Assembly (NCBI RefSeq): GCF_026183695.1
Contig: NZ_JAPFRD010000013.1
Coordinates: 224,973 to 288,972, forward strand
Length of the DNA stretch: 64,000 nt
From: Alteromonas aquimaris
GTDB lineage: Bacteria; Pseudomonadota; Gammaproteobacteria; Enterobacterales; Alteromonadaceae
Direction of reading: 5' to 3'
The notes under the pieces are model-generated. The model saw nothing but the letters and a program-made list of their open reading frames with translations, had not been told where the DNA came from and searched no databases. Below, one piece after another: positions 1-9,218 of the stretch. The translations under genes were made by a program, and so were the position numbers. Position 1 is the first letter of the stretch. Each line of letters opens with the position of its first letter.

Positions 1-312
1 GGTTAACATAACATCAATGACATGAGCGGTACGTCCACTCATTCCTGCATACCAGTTACGGGTATTGGGATGAGCGGCAATTTTCGCGCCGGTAGTGGCG
101 CGTAGCTTATGCGCTCCCCCGGCATGATCGGGATGCATATGGGTAACGACGATAAGCTTTAAATCAGTTATTGAACGCTTTAGCTCATACTTAATAAAAC
201 TGCATACTCTTTTAACATCTGCGCGGCTGCATCCATCTAACAAAAGCAAGCCCTGCTCGTCTTCGATGAGATATATAAATTGAATATAGCCGGAAAGGGT
301 ATGCAGTTTCAT
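1..312 (-). CDS. MBL-fold metallo-hydrolase, N-terminal part (cut by window edge)
   Basis: The first 104 residues of a metallo-beta-lactamase-fold hydrolase are visible; the rest lies beyond base 1. The start ATG is at 312 and begins MKLHTLSGYIQF. The metal-binding signature THMHPDHAGG (HxHxDH) is seen near residues 57-66, preceded by LLLLDGCS, the usual beta-strand plus Asp of the fold. Family members hydrolyse thioesters, lactones or similar substrates, so the exact reaction cannot be told. It lies 69 bases downstream of the PepSY/ferredoxin reductase gene on the same strand and could be its distal operon member. No clear ribosome binding site precedes the ATG. Confidence 0.8.
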   Translation of the reverse strand, partial: MKLHTLSGYIQFIYLIEDEQGLLLLDGCSRADVKRVCSFIKYELKRSITDLKLIVVTHMHPDHAGGAHKLRATTGAKIAAHPNTRNWYAGMSGRTAHVIDVMLT

Positions 313-323
313 GCTGTCGATTA

Positions 324-358
324 CTGGCAAAAGGGCATTTACGATACCATTTTGCCAG
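324..358 (-). other. Inverted repeat between reductase gene and MBL gene
   Basis: Nine-base arms (CTGGCAAAA and TTTTGCCAG) flank a 17-base loop in the short gap between the two minus-strand genes. It could be a weak terminator, attenuator or mRNA-stabilising hairpin. There is no long T-run directly after it, so a full terminator is unlikely. Confidence 0.35.
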
Positions 359-381
359 AGGTATGACCAGATGATGCCGGA

Positions 382-2142
382 CTATTTTAGGGGCTCGCCG
401 AAATTGTCAAAAAAGATAGCCTGGGAGCTTATACCATGTGCCGTTAGGCGTTTAATGGTTTGCTGCATCATACTTTGTGGTCCGCACAGATAGAATTGAG
501 CTTCATTAAACCGTTCAATTTTATGCCGGGATGTAAACATCGCCTCTTGAACATAACCCACCTCTCCAGTCCAGTCCGAAGAGGGTTGTGACAACACGGG
601 ATAATAATGAAAATGTGCGTGCTTCGTTTGTAATGCGATGAACTCCTCCCAATACAGCAGGTCCTCCTCGCTGCGAGCGCCATAGTAAAAGTAGACCGGC
701 GGACAGTCAGCGTCTGCTAACAGTGATTGGATCATCGCTTTCAGTGGGGCCATGCCAGAGCCTGCCCCAAGCAATACCTTCGTGCCGGAATGATTTGGGT
801 CGATAGCAAAGCCCTCAATCGGCCCGAGAGTGTGTACCTTGTCTCCGGGCTTAAGCTGACACAGATAATCTGACCCGATCCCCGGAGGAACAGTCTCGTT
901 GGGTGAAGGGTGATGGCGCACGTTAAATACTAGCTTCGGATCTTCACTATACGTGGCTAACGAATAGTGCCGATATGTTTTACCCTGCCCGCCATTTGGC
1001 TGAGGAATTTCAAAGCGCAGATGGGCCCCCGCTTGATAAGGGGGCACGGTATCGCCAACCGGTTCAAAGGTAAGCTCTTTAATTACCGGGCTGAGAAAAC
1101 GTTCAGAACGTAATTTCAAGGTGTGTCTGGGTAGCGGTTGCTGTAGCTGAGGTACCATAATGCGGGTAAAGTGCTTTGCTTTATGCTGACAGGCCAATCT
1201 CCAGCCCTGGCGCAATTGTTCAGGGGTGAGCTGCTCTTTGTCTGCGGAGGTAATTTGCACACCGTTATGTGCTTTGATGCGACATTGCCCGCATGTCCCC
1301 CCCCCGCCACACGAGGACGGTAGTAATACATCCTGCTGCCAGAGACTGTCATATAGCGTGGCATCAGTGGACAATATTAAATTTTGCTGCTGTTGCCCGT
1401 CCACTATGTCAACGGTAACCTGATGTGCGCCCTTGGATAGTCGCAGAGACAATTGCCCTTCCCTGAAAAGATTCACCGTCCAGATAAATCCCGTCAATGC
1501 GAGCCACAACGTTAACATTGCTAAGATAATAATTTGAATGTTATTAAAACTTCCTTCGTTGGCGTAATCCATAAAGTGCAACATAAACAGTAAATCCCGT
1601 AAGCGCCGGTGATCGTCTACATGAGCAACGATTTGACCAGACTGTTGCCGCAAATATACAGATGTATTGACGTCATCACTAAAGTTCACTTGCCAAACGG
1701 GATTACGCTCTTTAGGCAGATCACTGATGGGTGGCGACAATTTACTCGCACTACTCACCGCTCCCGGACCACTGTATGAGGCCATGGCGAGCCGCGCAGC
1801 GAAATCCTGGTCAATCGACACAGGCTCACCCGTGACTGCATGAAACAACTGGTATTGCCCTTCCCAGTGGGGGTATAACGGTTCCACCGAGGAAATGCGG
1901 TAGTAAGGTTCGTTTAGCAAATAAATGACTCCGACCCCTTTTATGGGGTCAGAGTGGGGCAATTGTGCGAGAGGGATAAAAGATCTGTCGCTGGTCATCA
2001 CCGGATGATGCGCGCGATAGGTGTGACCGCCCGCCTTGTGGTGATCCATTAAGTTAAAGTACAGACCGCTGCCAAGCCAGATAAACATCTGCACCATGAC
2101 CAGTAACGAAACCCATTTGTGGGACAGTTTAATAAACTTCAT
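382..2142 (-). CDS. PepSY-domain membrane reductase with 2Fe-2S ferredoxin and NqrF-like FAD/NAD domains
   Basis: A 586-residue membrane flavo-iron-sulfur reductase. Residues 9-31 and 203-226 are hydrophobic helices bracketing a PepSY-type periplasmic segment, with HKW before helix 1 and LHFMDY before helix 2. A plant-type 2Fe-2S site follows (C278-x5-C284-x2-C287-x30-C318). An FNR-type FAD site (RHYSLA near 391) and a nucleotide site (GAGSGMAPLK near 459, YLCGP near 551), in the order of NqrF, complete it. It should pass electrons from NAD(P)H through FAD and the cluster to the membrane. The chosen ATG (2142) overlaps the RND gene stop by 14 bases; the longer upstream reading merely overlaps that gene. 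The acceptor is unknown; copper, iron or a heme in the PepSY helices are possibilities inferred from other PepSY-TM reductases. Confidence 0.85.
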   Translation of the reverse strand: MKFIKLSHKWVSLLVMVQMFIWLGSGLYFNLMDHHKAGGHTYRAHHPVMTSDRSFIPLAQLPHSDPIKGVGVIYLLNEPYYRISSVEPLYPHWEGQYQLFHAVTGEPVSIDQDFAARLAMASYSGPGAVSSASKLSPPISDLPKERNPVWQVNFSDDVNTSVYLRQQSGQIVAHVDDHRRLRDLLFMLHFMDYANEGSFNNIQIIILAMLTLWLALTGFIWTVNLFREGQLSLRLSKGAHQVTVDIVDGQQQQNLILSTDATLYDSLWQQDVLLPSSCGGGGTCGQCRIKAHNGVQITSADKEQLTPEQLRQGWRLACQHKAKHFTRIMVPQLQQPLPRHTLKLRSERFLSPVIKELTFEPVGDTVPPYQAGAHLRFEIPQPNGGQGKTYRHYSLATYSEDPKLVFNVRHHPSPNETVPPGIGSDYLCQLKPGDKVHTLGPIEGFAIDPNHSGTKVLLGAGSGMAPLKAMIQSLLADADCPPVYFYYGARSEEDLLYWEEFIALQTKHAHFHYYPVLSQPSSDWTGEVGYVQEAMFTSRHKIERFNEAQFYLCGPQSMMQQTIKRLTAHGISSQAIFFDNFGEPLK

Positions 2143-5100
2143 TAGCGCCCCCCTTATTGTCGAGGAAAACGCGGTAAACCAGCAGAATGGTGCCTGCGAT
2201 AAAGGCAAATATGCCCAACATCGCTATAACAGTGAGAAAGCCGTTACCTATGTTTTCACCGTCATCATAATCCATTATATGCAGCCGCCACATCCAGTCG
2301 AACCCCCGCCAGAAGGTATGCCGGCGCGTCACCACTTCTCCGTAGCCCTGGCTAATATAAAGCGTAGGGCTGGCGAAGTTATCAAACTCCACTTGCCATA
2401 CCGGAAGGTGACGGGGCGACAGTTCAGCTGGCGCGTTTTCAGTGATCAGGGTGGTGTTTTTAACATTCCCCTCGCCCGTGTAGGCATCGCGGGCAAGACG
2501 CACAGCCTCAGATTGGGAGAGAGGCGAGACCACGGTACCGTCAATGGCCGATATCGCTACCTTCTGATGTTCTGCAGTGAAGCGCCAGACAAGCTGGTTT
2601 CCCATATAGCCCAGGCGGATAGTTTGGGCGCGGGGAAAAGCTGTTTTAACATCATTGATGGTGTACGCCACCATCGAGGTATCGAGATTTTTGGGTTGAT
2701 GATAGGTCAAGGTATCGCCATGAATATAATCAATGTCCATTATCACCATATAAGCACCACTCACCGCCCATAACACAAACTGTATACCGATAAATGCCAT
2801 AAGCCATTTATGCAGGCTGCGAGCCTTGCTTACTAAAGGTTGACGGAATCTTGGCTTAGGTGCATGAGTGTGTTTCTTCCACAGATAATACACCGCTGGT
2901 AACACTAGCAAGGTGAGGATCAGTGCACTTAACGTGCCTCCCACCATAGGCGCTGCGATGCGACTCATTACTTCTGAGCCAGCACCGCCCCCATACATCA
3001 CAGGCAATAAGCCAATGATGATGGATAATGAGGTCATCATTACTGGCCGCACGCGCAAGCCAGCGCCATTTTCAATGGCCTGTTTTATTTCCTCGTTTGC
3101 TGGCGTGCTGTTGCGTGTGGTGAGTTCAGTGAAACTCTGGTTCAGATACACCAGCATCAATACCCCGATCTCCACGGCCACCCCAGCTAAGGCAATAAAC
3201 CCCACCCCTACTGCCACCGAAAAGTTGAACTGTTCGAAATACATCAACCAGATACTGCCAACCAGGGCGAGTGGCAAGGTTCCCATAATGATGGCCACTT
3301 CACTGAAACTACGGAAGTTCAGATAAAGCAGCACGATAATAATCGCTAATGTCAATGGCACTACGTATTGTAATTTTGCTTTGGCGCGCTCCATGTATTC
3401 ATACTGACCTGACCAATTAATAGAATAGCCGGGAGGCAGGTCGATATGTCGCGTGACAGCGGCCTTTGCATTCTCCACATAGCTACCTACGTCCACATTT
3501 TCGATGTCGATAAACACCCAGCCGTTAATGCGCGCATTTTCACTTTTAATTCCAGGTGGGCCATCTTCAATGTAAATGCGAGCCACATCGCCTAACGCTA
3601 TGCGCGGACCGTTAGGCGTGACAATGGGTAATCTCGCCAGGGTTTCAGGTGAATCTCGGTAGTCCTGCGGATAGCGCAAATTAACGGGATATCGTTCAAG
3701 TCCTTCAACGGTTTGGGTAACATTCATTCCACCAATTGCCGTTGCCACCACTTGCTGAACATCGGCGATGTTCAAGCCAAATCGGGCCGCTCGCAGGCGA
3801 TCGATATCCACCCGCAAATAGCGTCCGCCCGCCACGCGCTCGGAATAAACAGAGGCGGTGCCTGGCACATCTTTCATCACTTGCTCTAATTGCCGACCTA
3901 TCGATTGAATGACGCTTAACTCGGGCCCGGCCACCTTAATTCCAACAGGTGTTTTGATGCCTGTAGCCAACATGTCGATGCGGGTTTTAATAGGCATTAC
4001 CCAGGCGTTAGTTAAACCGGGAAAATTGACCAGGGTATCCAATTCCTTTTTCAGCGATTCCGTAGTCACCCCTTCACGCCATTCTGAACGCGGCTTTAAC
4101 TGAATGAAGGTTTCGATCATGGTTAAGGGCGCAGGGTCGGTAGCCGTTTCCGCCCTGCCCACTTTACCAAACACCGTTACCACTTCAGGTACCGTCTTAA
4201 TCAGCTTATCGGTTTGCTGCAACAGTTCGCGTGCCTTACCAATGGAAATGCCAGGATACGTGGTGGGCATGTACATCAAATCACCCTCATCCAGATCGGG
4301 AATAAACTCACTGCCAATTTTACTTAACGGCCAGGCGCTAAGTGCCGTTACCGCGATCGCACACAGGATCGTTAACTTAGGGAATCGCAAGACGGTGCGC
4401 AATGCAGGTCTATAAAGGGCAATAAGTAGACGATTAACCGGGTTTTTATGCTCAGGCACTACCTTGCCGCGGACAAAATACCCCATCAGCACGGGCACCA
4501 GCGTGATGGCTAAAGCTGCCGCAGCTGCCATGGCATAGGTTTTGGTAAAGGCGAGCGGCGAAAACATTCTCCCTTCCTGAGCTTCTAGCGTAAACACAGG
4601 CAAGAAGGATACCGTGATGATCAATAACGAGAAAAACAGTGCTGGGCCGACTTCGCTGGCTGCTTGTGTCACCACCTGCCAACGATTTTCAGGTGTCAGA
4701 GGGGTTTTCTCCATATGCTTGTGCATGTTTTCGATCATGACGATGGCGCCGTCAATCATCGCTCCAATGGCAATGGCTATCCCGCCTAACGACATAATGT
4801 TGGCGTTAATACCCTGCAAATGCATGACGATAAAGGCTGCAAGTATACCAATCGGTAAACTGATCACCGCCACCAGTGACGAGCGCACATGAAATAAAAA
4901 CACCACGCACACTAAAATCACCACAAGAAACTCTTCGGCCAGTTTAGACCATAAATTCTCCACTGCTTCGCCAATTAACCCGGAACGATCATAAACAGTG
5001 ACAATTTCTACCCCATCAGGCAGACCTTGCTTGAGTTGCTGTAGCTTCTCTTTCACACCATCTATAGTGTGTTGCGCATTTTCGCCAAAGCGCATTACTA

Positions 5101-5965
5101 CAATACCGCCTACCGTCTCCCCTTCTCCGTTTAATTCGGCGACGCCACGGCGCATTTGCGGACCGATTGACACATTGGCAATATCGCCGATGGTTAATGG
5201 TGTGCCTTGTTCATTTAACCCCAGCGGTATGGCTTCAATATCGGCGATACTTTGAATATAGCCACTTGCCGTTACCATGTACTCGGCTTCAGCCATTTCA
5301 ATCACCGAGGCACCGGTTTCCTGGTTACCCAATTTGAGCGCGGTTTGCACCAGGCTCAACGGAATATTGTACGCGCGCAGTTTATCGGGGGATATCTGTA
5401 CCTGATACTGACGAACCATCCCGCCAACCGGGGCTACTTCTGACACCCCTGGGACAGTTTGCAATTCATATTTTAAGAACCAGTCCTGGATACTGCGCAG
5501 TTGACTGATATCATGTTGACCGCTTTTATCCACTAACGCATACAAATAGACCCAACCGACACCTGTGGCATCTGGTCCAAGTTGCGGCCGCGCATTCTCG
5601 GGCAGTGAAGGTGCCACCTGACTTAAATATTCCAATACCCGACTGCGCGCCCAGTAAAGGTCGGTATCTTCATCAAAAATCACATATACGAAGCTGTCGC
5701 CAAAAAAGGAGAACCCGCGTACGGTTTTCGCACCTGGAACAGATAGCATTGCGGTAGTTAAGGGGTAAGTTACCTGATCTTGTACCACCTGCGGGGCCTG
5801 CCCCGGGTAATTGGTTTTAATAATTACCTGCACATCCGATAAGTCAGGAATGGCATCCACCGGGGTATTTTTGATTGAATAGATACCGCCAAGCACAATA
5901 AACAGCGTAGCCAATAATACAAAAAAGCGGTTGGCTACCGACCAGCGAATGACAGCGCTGATCAT
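2129..5965 (-). CDS. cusA: CusA-like heavy-metal efflux RND permease with C-terminal PepSY module
   Basis: A 1278-residue inner-membrane RND proton antiporter of the CusA/CzcA (HME) class, expected to drive Cu(I)/Ag(I) out through the adaptor and TolC channel. Residues 1-1040 follow the family, including GAMIDGAIVMIEN (401-413, Asp405 in TM4) and Glu932 in the TM10 region. The three export methionines of CusA have counterparts at M566 (YMPTT), M616 (LTMIET) and M665 (RIDMLATG), which supports a Cu/Ag rather than Zn/Co substrate. Usual length is about 1040; the extra 230 residues (about 1048-1278) form a PepSY two-helix module with HKW at 1051-1053 and LHIMDYDD near 1228-1235. The gene shares a 4-base ATGA overlap with the upstream adaptor and a 14-base overlap with the downstream reductase. 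Confidence 0.93.
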   Translation of the reverse strand: MISAVIRWSVANRFFVLLATLFIVLGGIYSIKNTPVDAIPDLSDVQVIIKTNYPGQAPQVVQDQVTYPLTTAMLSVPGAKTVRGFSFFGDSFVYVIFDEDTDLYWARSRVLEYLSQVAPSLPENARPQLGPDATGVGWVYLYALVDKSGQHDISQLRSIQDWFLKYELQTVPGVSEVAPVGGMVRQYQVQISPDKLRAYNIPLSLVQTALKLGNQETGASVIEMAEAEYMVTASGYIQSIADIEAIPLGLNEQGTPLTIGDIANVSIGPQMRRGVAELNGEGETVGGIVVMRFGENAQHTIDGVKEKLQQLKQGLPDGVEIVTVYDRSGLIGEAVENLWSKLAEEFLVVILVCVVFLFHVRSSLVAVISLPIGILAAFIVMHLQGINANIMSLGGIAIAIGAMIDGAIVMIENMHKHMEKTPLTPENRWQVVTQAASEVGPALFFSLLIITVSFLPVFTLEAQEGRMFSPLAFTKTYAMAAAAALAITLVPVLMGYFVRGKVVPEHKNPVNRLLIALYRPALRTVLRFPKLTILCAIAVTALSAWPLSKIGSEFIPDLDEGDLMYMPTTYPGISIGKARELLQQTDKLIKTVPEVVTVFGKVGRAETATDPAPLTMIETFIQLKPRSEWREGVTTESLKKELDTLVNFPGLTNAWVMPIKTRIDMLATGIKTPVGIKVAGPELSVIQSIGRQLEQVMKDVPGTASVYSERVAGGRYLRVDIDRLRAARFGLNIADVQQVVATAIGGMNVTQTVEGLERYPVNLRYPQDYRDSPETLARLPIVTPNGPRIALGDVARIYIEDGPPGIKSENARINGWVFIDIENVDVGSYVENAKAAVTRHIDLPPGYSINWSGQYEYMERAKAKLQYVVPLTLAIIIVLLYLNFRSFSEVAIIMGTLPLALVGSIWLMYFEQFNFSVAVGVGFIALAGVAVEIGVLMLVYLNQSFTELTTRNSTPANEEIKQAIENGAGLRVRPVMMTSLSIIIGLLPVMYGGGAGSEVMSRIAAPMVGGTLSALILTLLVLPAVYYLWKKHTHAPKPRFRQPLVSKARSLHKWLMAFIGIQFVLWAVSGAYMVIMDIDYIHGDTLTYHQPKNLDTSMVAYTINDVKTAFPRAQTIRLGYMGNQLVWRFTAEHQKVAISAIDGTVVSPLSQSEAVRLARDAYTGEGNVKNTTLITENAPAELSPRHLPVWQVEFDNFASPTLYISQGYGEVVTRRHTFWRGFDWMWRLHIMDYDDGENIGNGFLTVIAMLGIFAFIAGTILLVYRVFLDNKGGANEVY

Positions 5966-7710
5966 AAGTTTTCTCCACCATCGGCTCGCATCTTATGCTG
6001 ACTATGATCGCTCTGCTTAGCGTCGGCAGGCTGCATATCAATGATGATGAAGTTCTCGCCCACTTCAAAAGTAAAGGTGATGGTCTGGCCTTCCTCAAAT
6101 GGGCTCAGGTCCACATGTTCCGCTACTTCAAAATCCATGGTGGCTGCCGGACGATTCCATTTTTCAATAGGCCCTCTGCTGATATTAAGCACACGTGCAG
6201 CACTATCCATCTGATTAATGGTGCCGATAACCGTGGCCTGATTAGCCTTGCTGTCTTTCTCAGACATCACATGAATACTGGTTATTTGATACTCGTTGCT
6301 ATCCGTTTTGGTAATTTCAAAATGCAGCGAGTCAGCTTTTGCCAGGGCATCCATATCCACCGACTCGGCTACGGTAAAGTCCATAGTCATTTCAGGCCAG
6401 TCCCATTCTTTTACCGGTTGGTGGGTAATGTTCACCATGCGATGGCCTTGCATAACACTGTTCACCCGTCCTTCTGCCCATACTGAAGTAGCTTGAGCAG
6501 CCTGTGACATGCGCGCAAAATCGGAAGTTTTACTGGATTCTGAGTCAATCAGAAACTGCGCTGAGGTAACTACACGGTCGTTCGCTTTCAAACCGGACAG
6601 AATTTCCACGTGACGCTTGTTCGAACGACCTGTTTCGACCGCAACTGACTTAAACTGACCCTCACCCAGGGCCACCACGACTCTCGCTTGCTGGCCGGTG
6701 CGGATCACAGCCGATTTTGGTACATAGGTAACCGCTACTTCGTGTTCAACGTGAATAGTGACCTGCGCGAACATATTTGGCTTGAGGCGACGTTGTGGAT
6801 TCTCAAACTTCAACCTCACCCGCAAGGTACGGTTTTTTGCATTTAATGAGGGATAAACATAATCCACCTGCCCCTTCCACAGCTGGCCAGGAAAATAGTC
6901 TACCGTCATCGTCACCGGCAGCCCTGGTTTTATGCTGGCGGTGTCACTTTCAAACACCTCGGCATCCACCCAGATTTTTTCCAGCTGACCGATACTCATT
7001 AAGGTGGTCCCAGGCTGAATGTAGAAACCTTCGCGTATATTGAGCTCATCCAGCACCCCGGATTGGGGTGCGTAAAACGTTACCGTTTGGCTGACTTTTC
7101 GCGATTGCTCCAGCGATTTAATGAACTGTTTTGGTAATTGCAAGGCATCTAAGCGTTCGCGGGCAGCGTTAAGCAAGGTTTTGTCTGCCCGTTTCAAGGC
7201 TATTAGAAATTCTTCCTGTGCATTAACCAGTTGGGGAGCATACAATGTGTACAAAGGTTCACCTGCCTTCACTTCTTCGCCCGCAGCTTTTATATGTAAT
7301 TTTTCAACCCAGCCTTCAACGCGCGGATGGATGTGAAGCAATGAATCCTCGGCATAGCGAATATAGCCTACGGTATGAATGACATTGTCTAACGCACCTG
7401 TAGAGACAGGTGCAGTGCGTACCCCTAGGTTATTAACCACTGTGGGAGAAATACTGACGACGCCCGGCCCTTCGCTGGCACTCTTAGTTTCTTCCTCATA
7501 CACAGGCACCAAATCCATTCCCATCGGGGATTTACCCGGCTTATCCCGTCGATAATTACTGTCCATAGGGGCGACCCAATAAAGGGGCTTTTTCTCGGTC
7601 GCAGAGGTTGTTTCCCCAGACGGCATAAGTGCTTGGTACAATAAAATACTGGCAAGCCCAATCAGTACACCAATGGCTGCTGTAATAAAGTGCACTGGAT
7701 TCATTTTCAT
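5962..7710 (-). CDS. cusB: CusB-like efflux adaptor with two C-terminal CusF-like domains
   Basis: A 582-residue periplasmic membrane-fusion protein linking the RND pump to the outer membrane channel. It has an N-terminal membrane anchor (about 8-28) and a heavy-metal-binding-like segment (PLYWVAPMD...GKSPMGMDLVP, 42-69) in which the family cysteines are absent. The barrel-sandwich/beta-barrel core covers about 100-395. Two CusF-like OB folds follow at about 411-483 and 493-562. The first keeps the Cu(I) ligands (H430, W438, M441, M443); the second keeps only M525, with R512, R520 and A523 at the other three places. CusF is a separate protein in E. coli, so fusion to the adaptor puts metal delivery in cis. 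The tail SDHSQHKM is His/Met rich. The gene overlaps its neighbours by 4 bases at both ends, so translation is probably coupled. Confidence 0.92.
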   Translation of the reverse strand: MKMNPVHFITAAIGVLIGLASILLYQALMPSGETTSATEKKPLYWVAPMDSNYRRDKPGKSPMGMDLVPVYEEETKSASEGPGVVSISPTVVNNLGVRTAPVSTGALDNVIHTVGYIRYAEDSLLHIHPRVEGWVEKLHIKAAGEEVKAGEPLYTLYAPQLVNAQEEFLIALKRADKTLLNAARERLDALQLPKQFIKSLEQSRKVSQTVTFYAPQSGVLDELNIREGFYIQPGTTLMSIGQLEKIWVDAEVFESDTASIKPGLPVTMTVDYFPGQLWKGQVDYVYPSLNAKNRTLRVRLKFENPQRRLKPNMFAQVTIHVEHEVAVTYVPKSAVIRTGQQARVVVALGEGQFKSVAVETGRSNKRHVEILSGLKANDRVVTSAQFLIDSESSKTSDFARMSQAAQATSVWAEGRVNSVMQGHRMVNITHQPVKEWDWPEMTMDFTVAESVDMDALAKADSLHFEITKTDSNEYQITSIHVMSEKDSKANQATVIGTINQMDSAARVLNISRGPIEKWNRPAATMDFEVAEHVDLSPFEEGQTITFTFEVGENFIIIDMQPADAKQSDHSQHKMRADGGENL

Positions 7711-9128
7711 GGCTGTACTCCGTCTTTTTGTTCCCAGCCAAAGATGTTTGGTGCCAGGTAATAATTAAGTTGAACTATCGTTTTTAAGATTTCTACGTCG
7801 ATTTCGAGCGCCGAAAGTTGGCTGTTAAGTAAGGCAATGCGAGAACGTACTACTTCGGTAAAACTTCCGTCATCATTGGTATAAGCCGTTAATGTGGCAT
7901 CGGTTTGCTGTTGCATTTGGCTCAGCAGCTGATTGGAATAGAGGTCTTTTCGCTGCATTAGGCGATGCAGTAGTTGACGAAGTGTATTCACATCCGCCAC
8001 CATTTTTCTCAGTTGCAGCTGCCGCTCCGTTTTCACCGCTTCTGCCTCTGCTATCGCGGCAGAGACACCTTTGTCCTGACGGTTTTCAGTGAACAGGGGT
8101 AAATCGAAAGTTACTCCCACTGAAAAAAAGTCCGCTCGATTCATCGCGTCAACGGAGTCATCTCGCCAGGCATAGCTGGCTTCCACCCCCCACTGAGGTT
8201 TGTACTGTTGCCTGGCGACGGCGACTTCCTTATTCGCTACCTGGTAGTCCACTTCAATAGCGCGCAAGGCGGGATGTTCGATTATTAGATCGGCAATTTC
8301 ATTAAGTGAAAGCTCAAACAGGCTGCGACCAGCGTGAGCAAGAGTAATTGTCGGTGTGGATAAGGGCGCGCTTTGCATAGTACGCGATAGCTCAACCCAC
8401 TCGCTCAATGCAGCAATCGCAATGTCTTTACGTTGTTGCTGTATGGTCAGGCGATCATGGAGCTGCACCAATTCAAGCTCGGCTCTGATCATGTCCTGCT
8501 GTCGGGTAGAACCGGTCACGGAAGAATAATTCGCCTTTGCCACATCCACCAGTTGTTCAAACAAAATGGTATCGTTGTTAATGAGCTTGATGGTGTTGGC
8601 CGCCTGATACCAGTCCAGCCAGCGAAGACTTACCGCGACCGCCAGCTGTGCTTTTCGTTGTGCTCGTAAAAGTGGAAAACGGCTGGCTTGCAAACTTAAC
8701 TGTCCTTGCTTTAATGCAAGTACGTCACCGCGAGGAAACATCTGACTGATGCCAATTTTTAATTGCGTCATGGCTTCTTGTGAAAAATCAAATGAATCAA
8801 CGGGTAAATTCATCATGCCTATTGAAATAGAGGGATCTGGTAAGGTGCCGGCAGCGATGCTTTTCTCTTCGACTGCCTGCTCGCGAAAGTGAGCTGTTTT
8901 TAGGCTAGGATCATGCGCTATCGCCTGTTCAATCAGTACCGGCAACGCAACCAGATGCTCAGATGGGCTTGCATAACTTGGCAACGCCAACACTGCGCAC
9001 CCCCCTAAGCCGTACAGTGTCTGAAGGGATAAGAAAGTAGAACGCATTTGTTTGCCCAAGGCTAACGAATGCCTGATTAAGAATCTGTAAGGATCGCCTT
9101 TTAAGCCAATCTTAAGAGGATTTATCAT
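7707..9128 (-). CDS. TolC-family outer membrane efflux protein (CusC-like)
   Basis: An outer membrane channel subunit for the tripartite metal pump. The protein shows the TolC-type repeated helical hairpins rich in Leu, Ala and Gln, for example ALRAIEVDYQVANKEVAVAR and a matching N-terminal repeat, and VGVTFDLPLFTENR, a typical strand region. The start is uncertain. A GTG at 9140, an ATG at 9128 and an ATG at 9047 are in frame, and the last gives the cleanest signal peptide (LYGLGGCAVLALPSYASPS), but none has a strong ribosome binding site. Its stop overlaps the adaptor start by 4 bases (ATGA), which firmly places it in the efflux operon. The mature protein, about 440 residues, is in the family range. 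Confidence 0.88.
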   Translation of the reverse strand: MINPLKIGLKGDPYRFLIRHSLALGKQMRSTFLSLQTLYGLGGCAVLALPSYASPSEHLVALPVLIEQAIAHDPSLKTAHFREQAVEEKSIAAGTLPDPSISIGMMNLPVDSFDFSQEAMTQLKIGISQMFPRGDVLALKQGQLSLQASRFPLLRAQRKAQLAVAVSLRWLDWYQAANTIKLINNDTILFEQLVDVAKANYSSVTGSTRQQDMIRAELELVQLHDRLTIQQQRKDIAIAALSEWVELSRTMQSAPLSTPTITLAHAGRSLFELSLNEIADLIIEHPALRAIEVDYQVANKEVAVARQQYKPQWGVEASYAWRDDSVDAMNRADFFSVGVTFDLPLFTENRQDKGVSAAIAEAEAVKTERQLQLRKMVADVNTLRQLLHRLMQRKDLYSNQLLSQMQQQTDATLTAYTNDDGSFTEVVRSRIALLNSQLSALEIDVEILKTIVQLNYYLAPNIFGWEQKDGVQP

Positions 9129-9218
9129 GGGATTATCCACTATATAATAATTTACATCGGTAAAACGCCAGCCAACAAAGGCGCGAGTTACACTGTTTGA
9201 ACTGCTAACCAGAAGAAA

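Noticed and set aside
2096..2773. Plus-strand 225-codon frame
   Set aside because: Lies wholly opposite the end of the RND gene and the start of the reductase gene, whose domains are clear.
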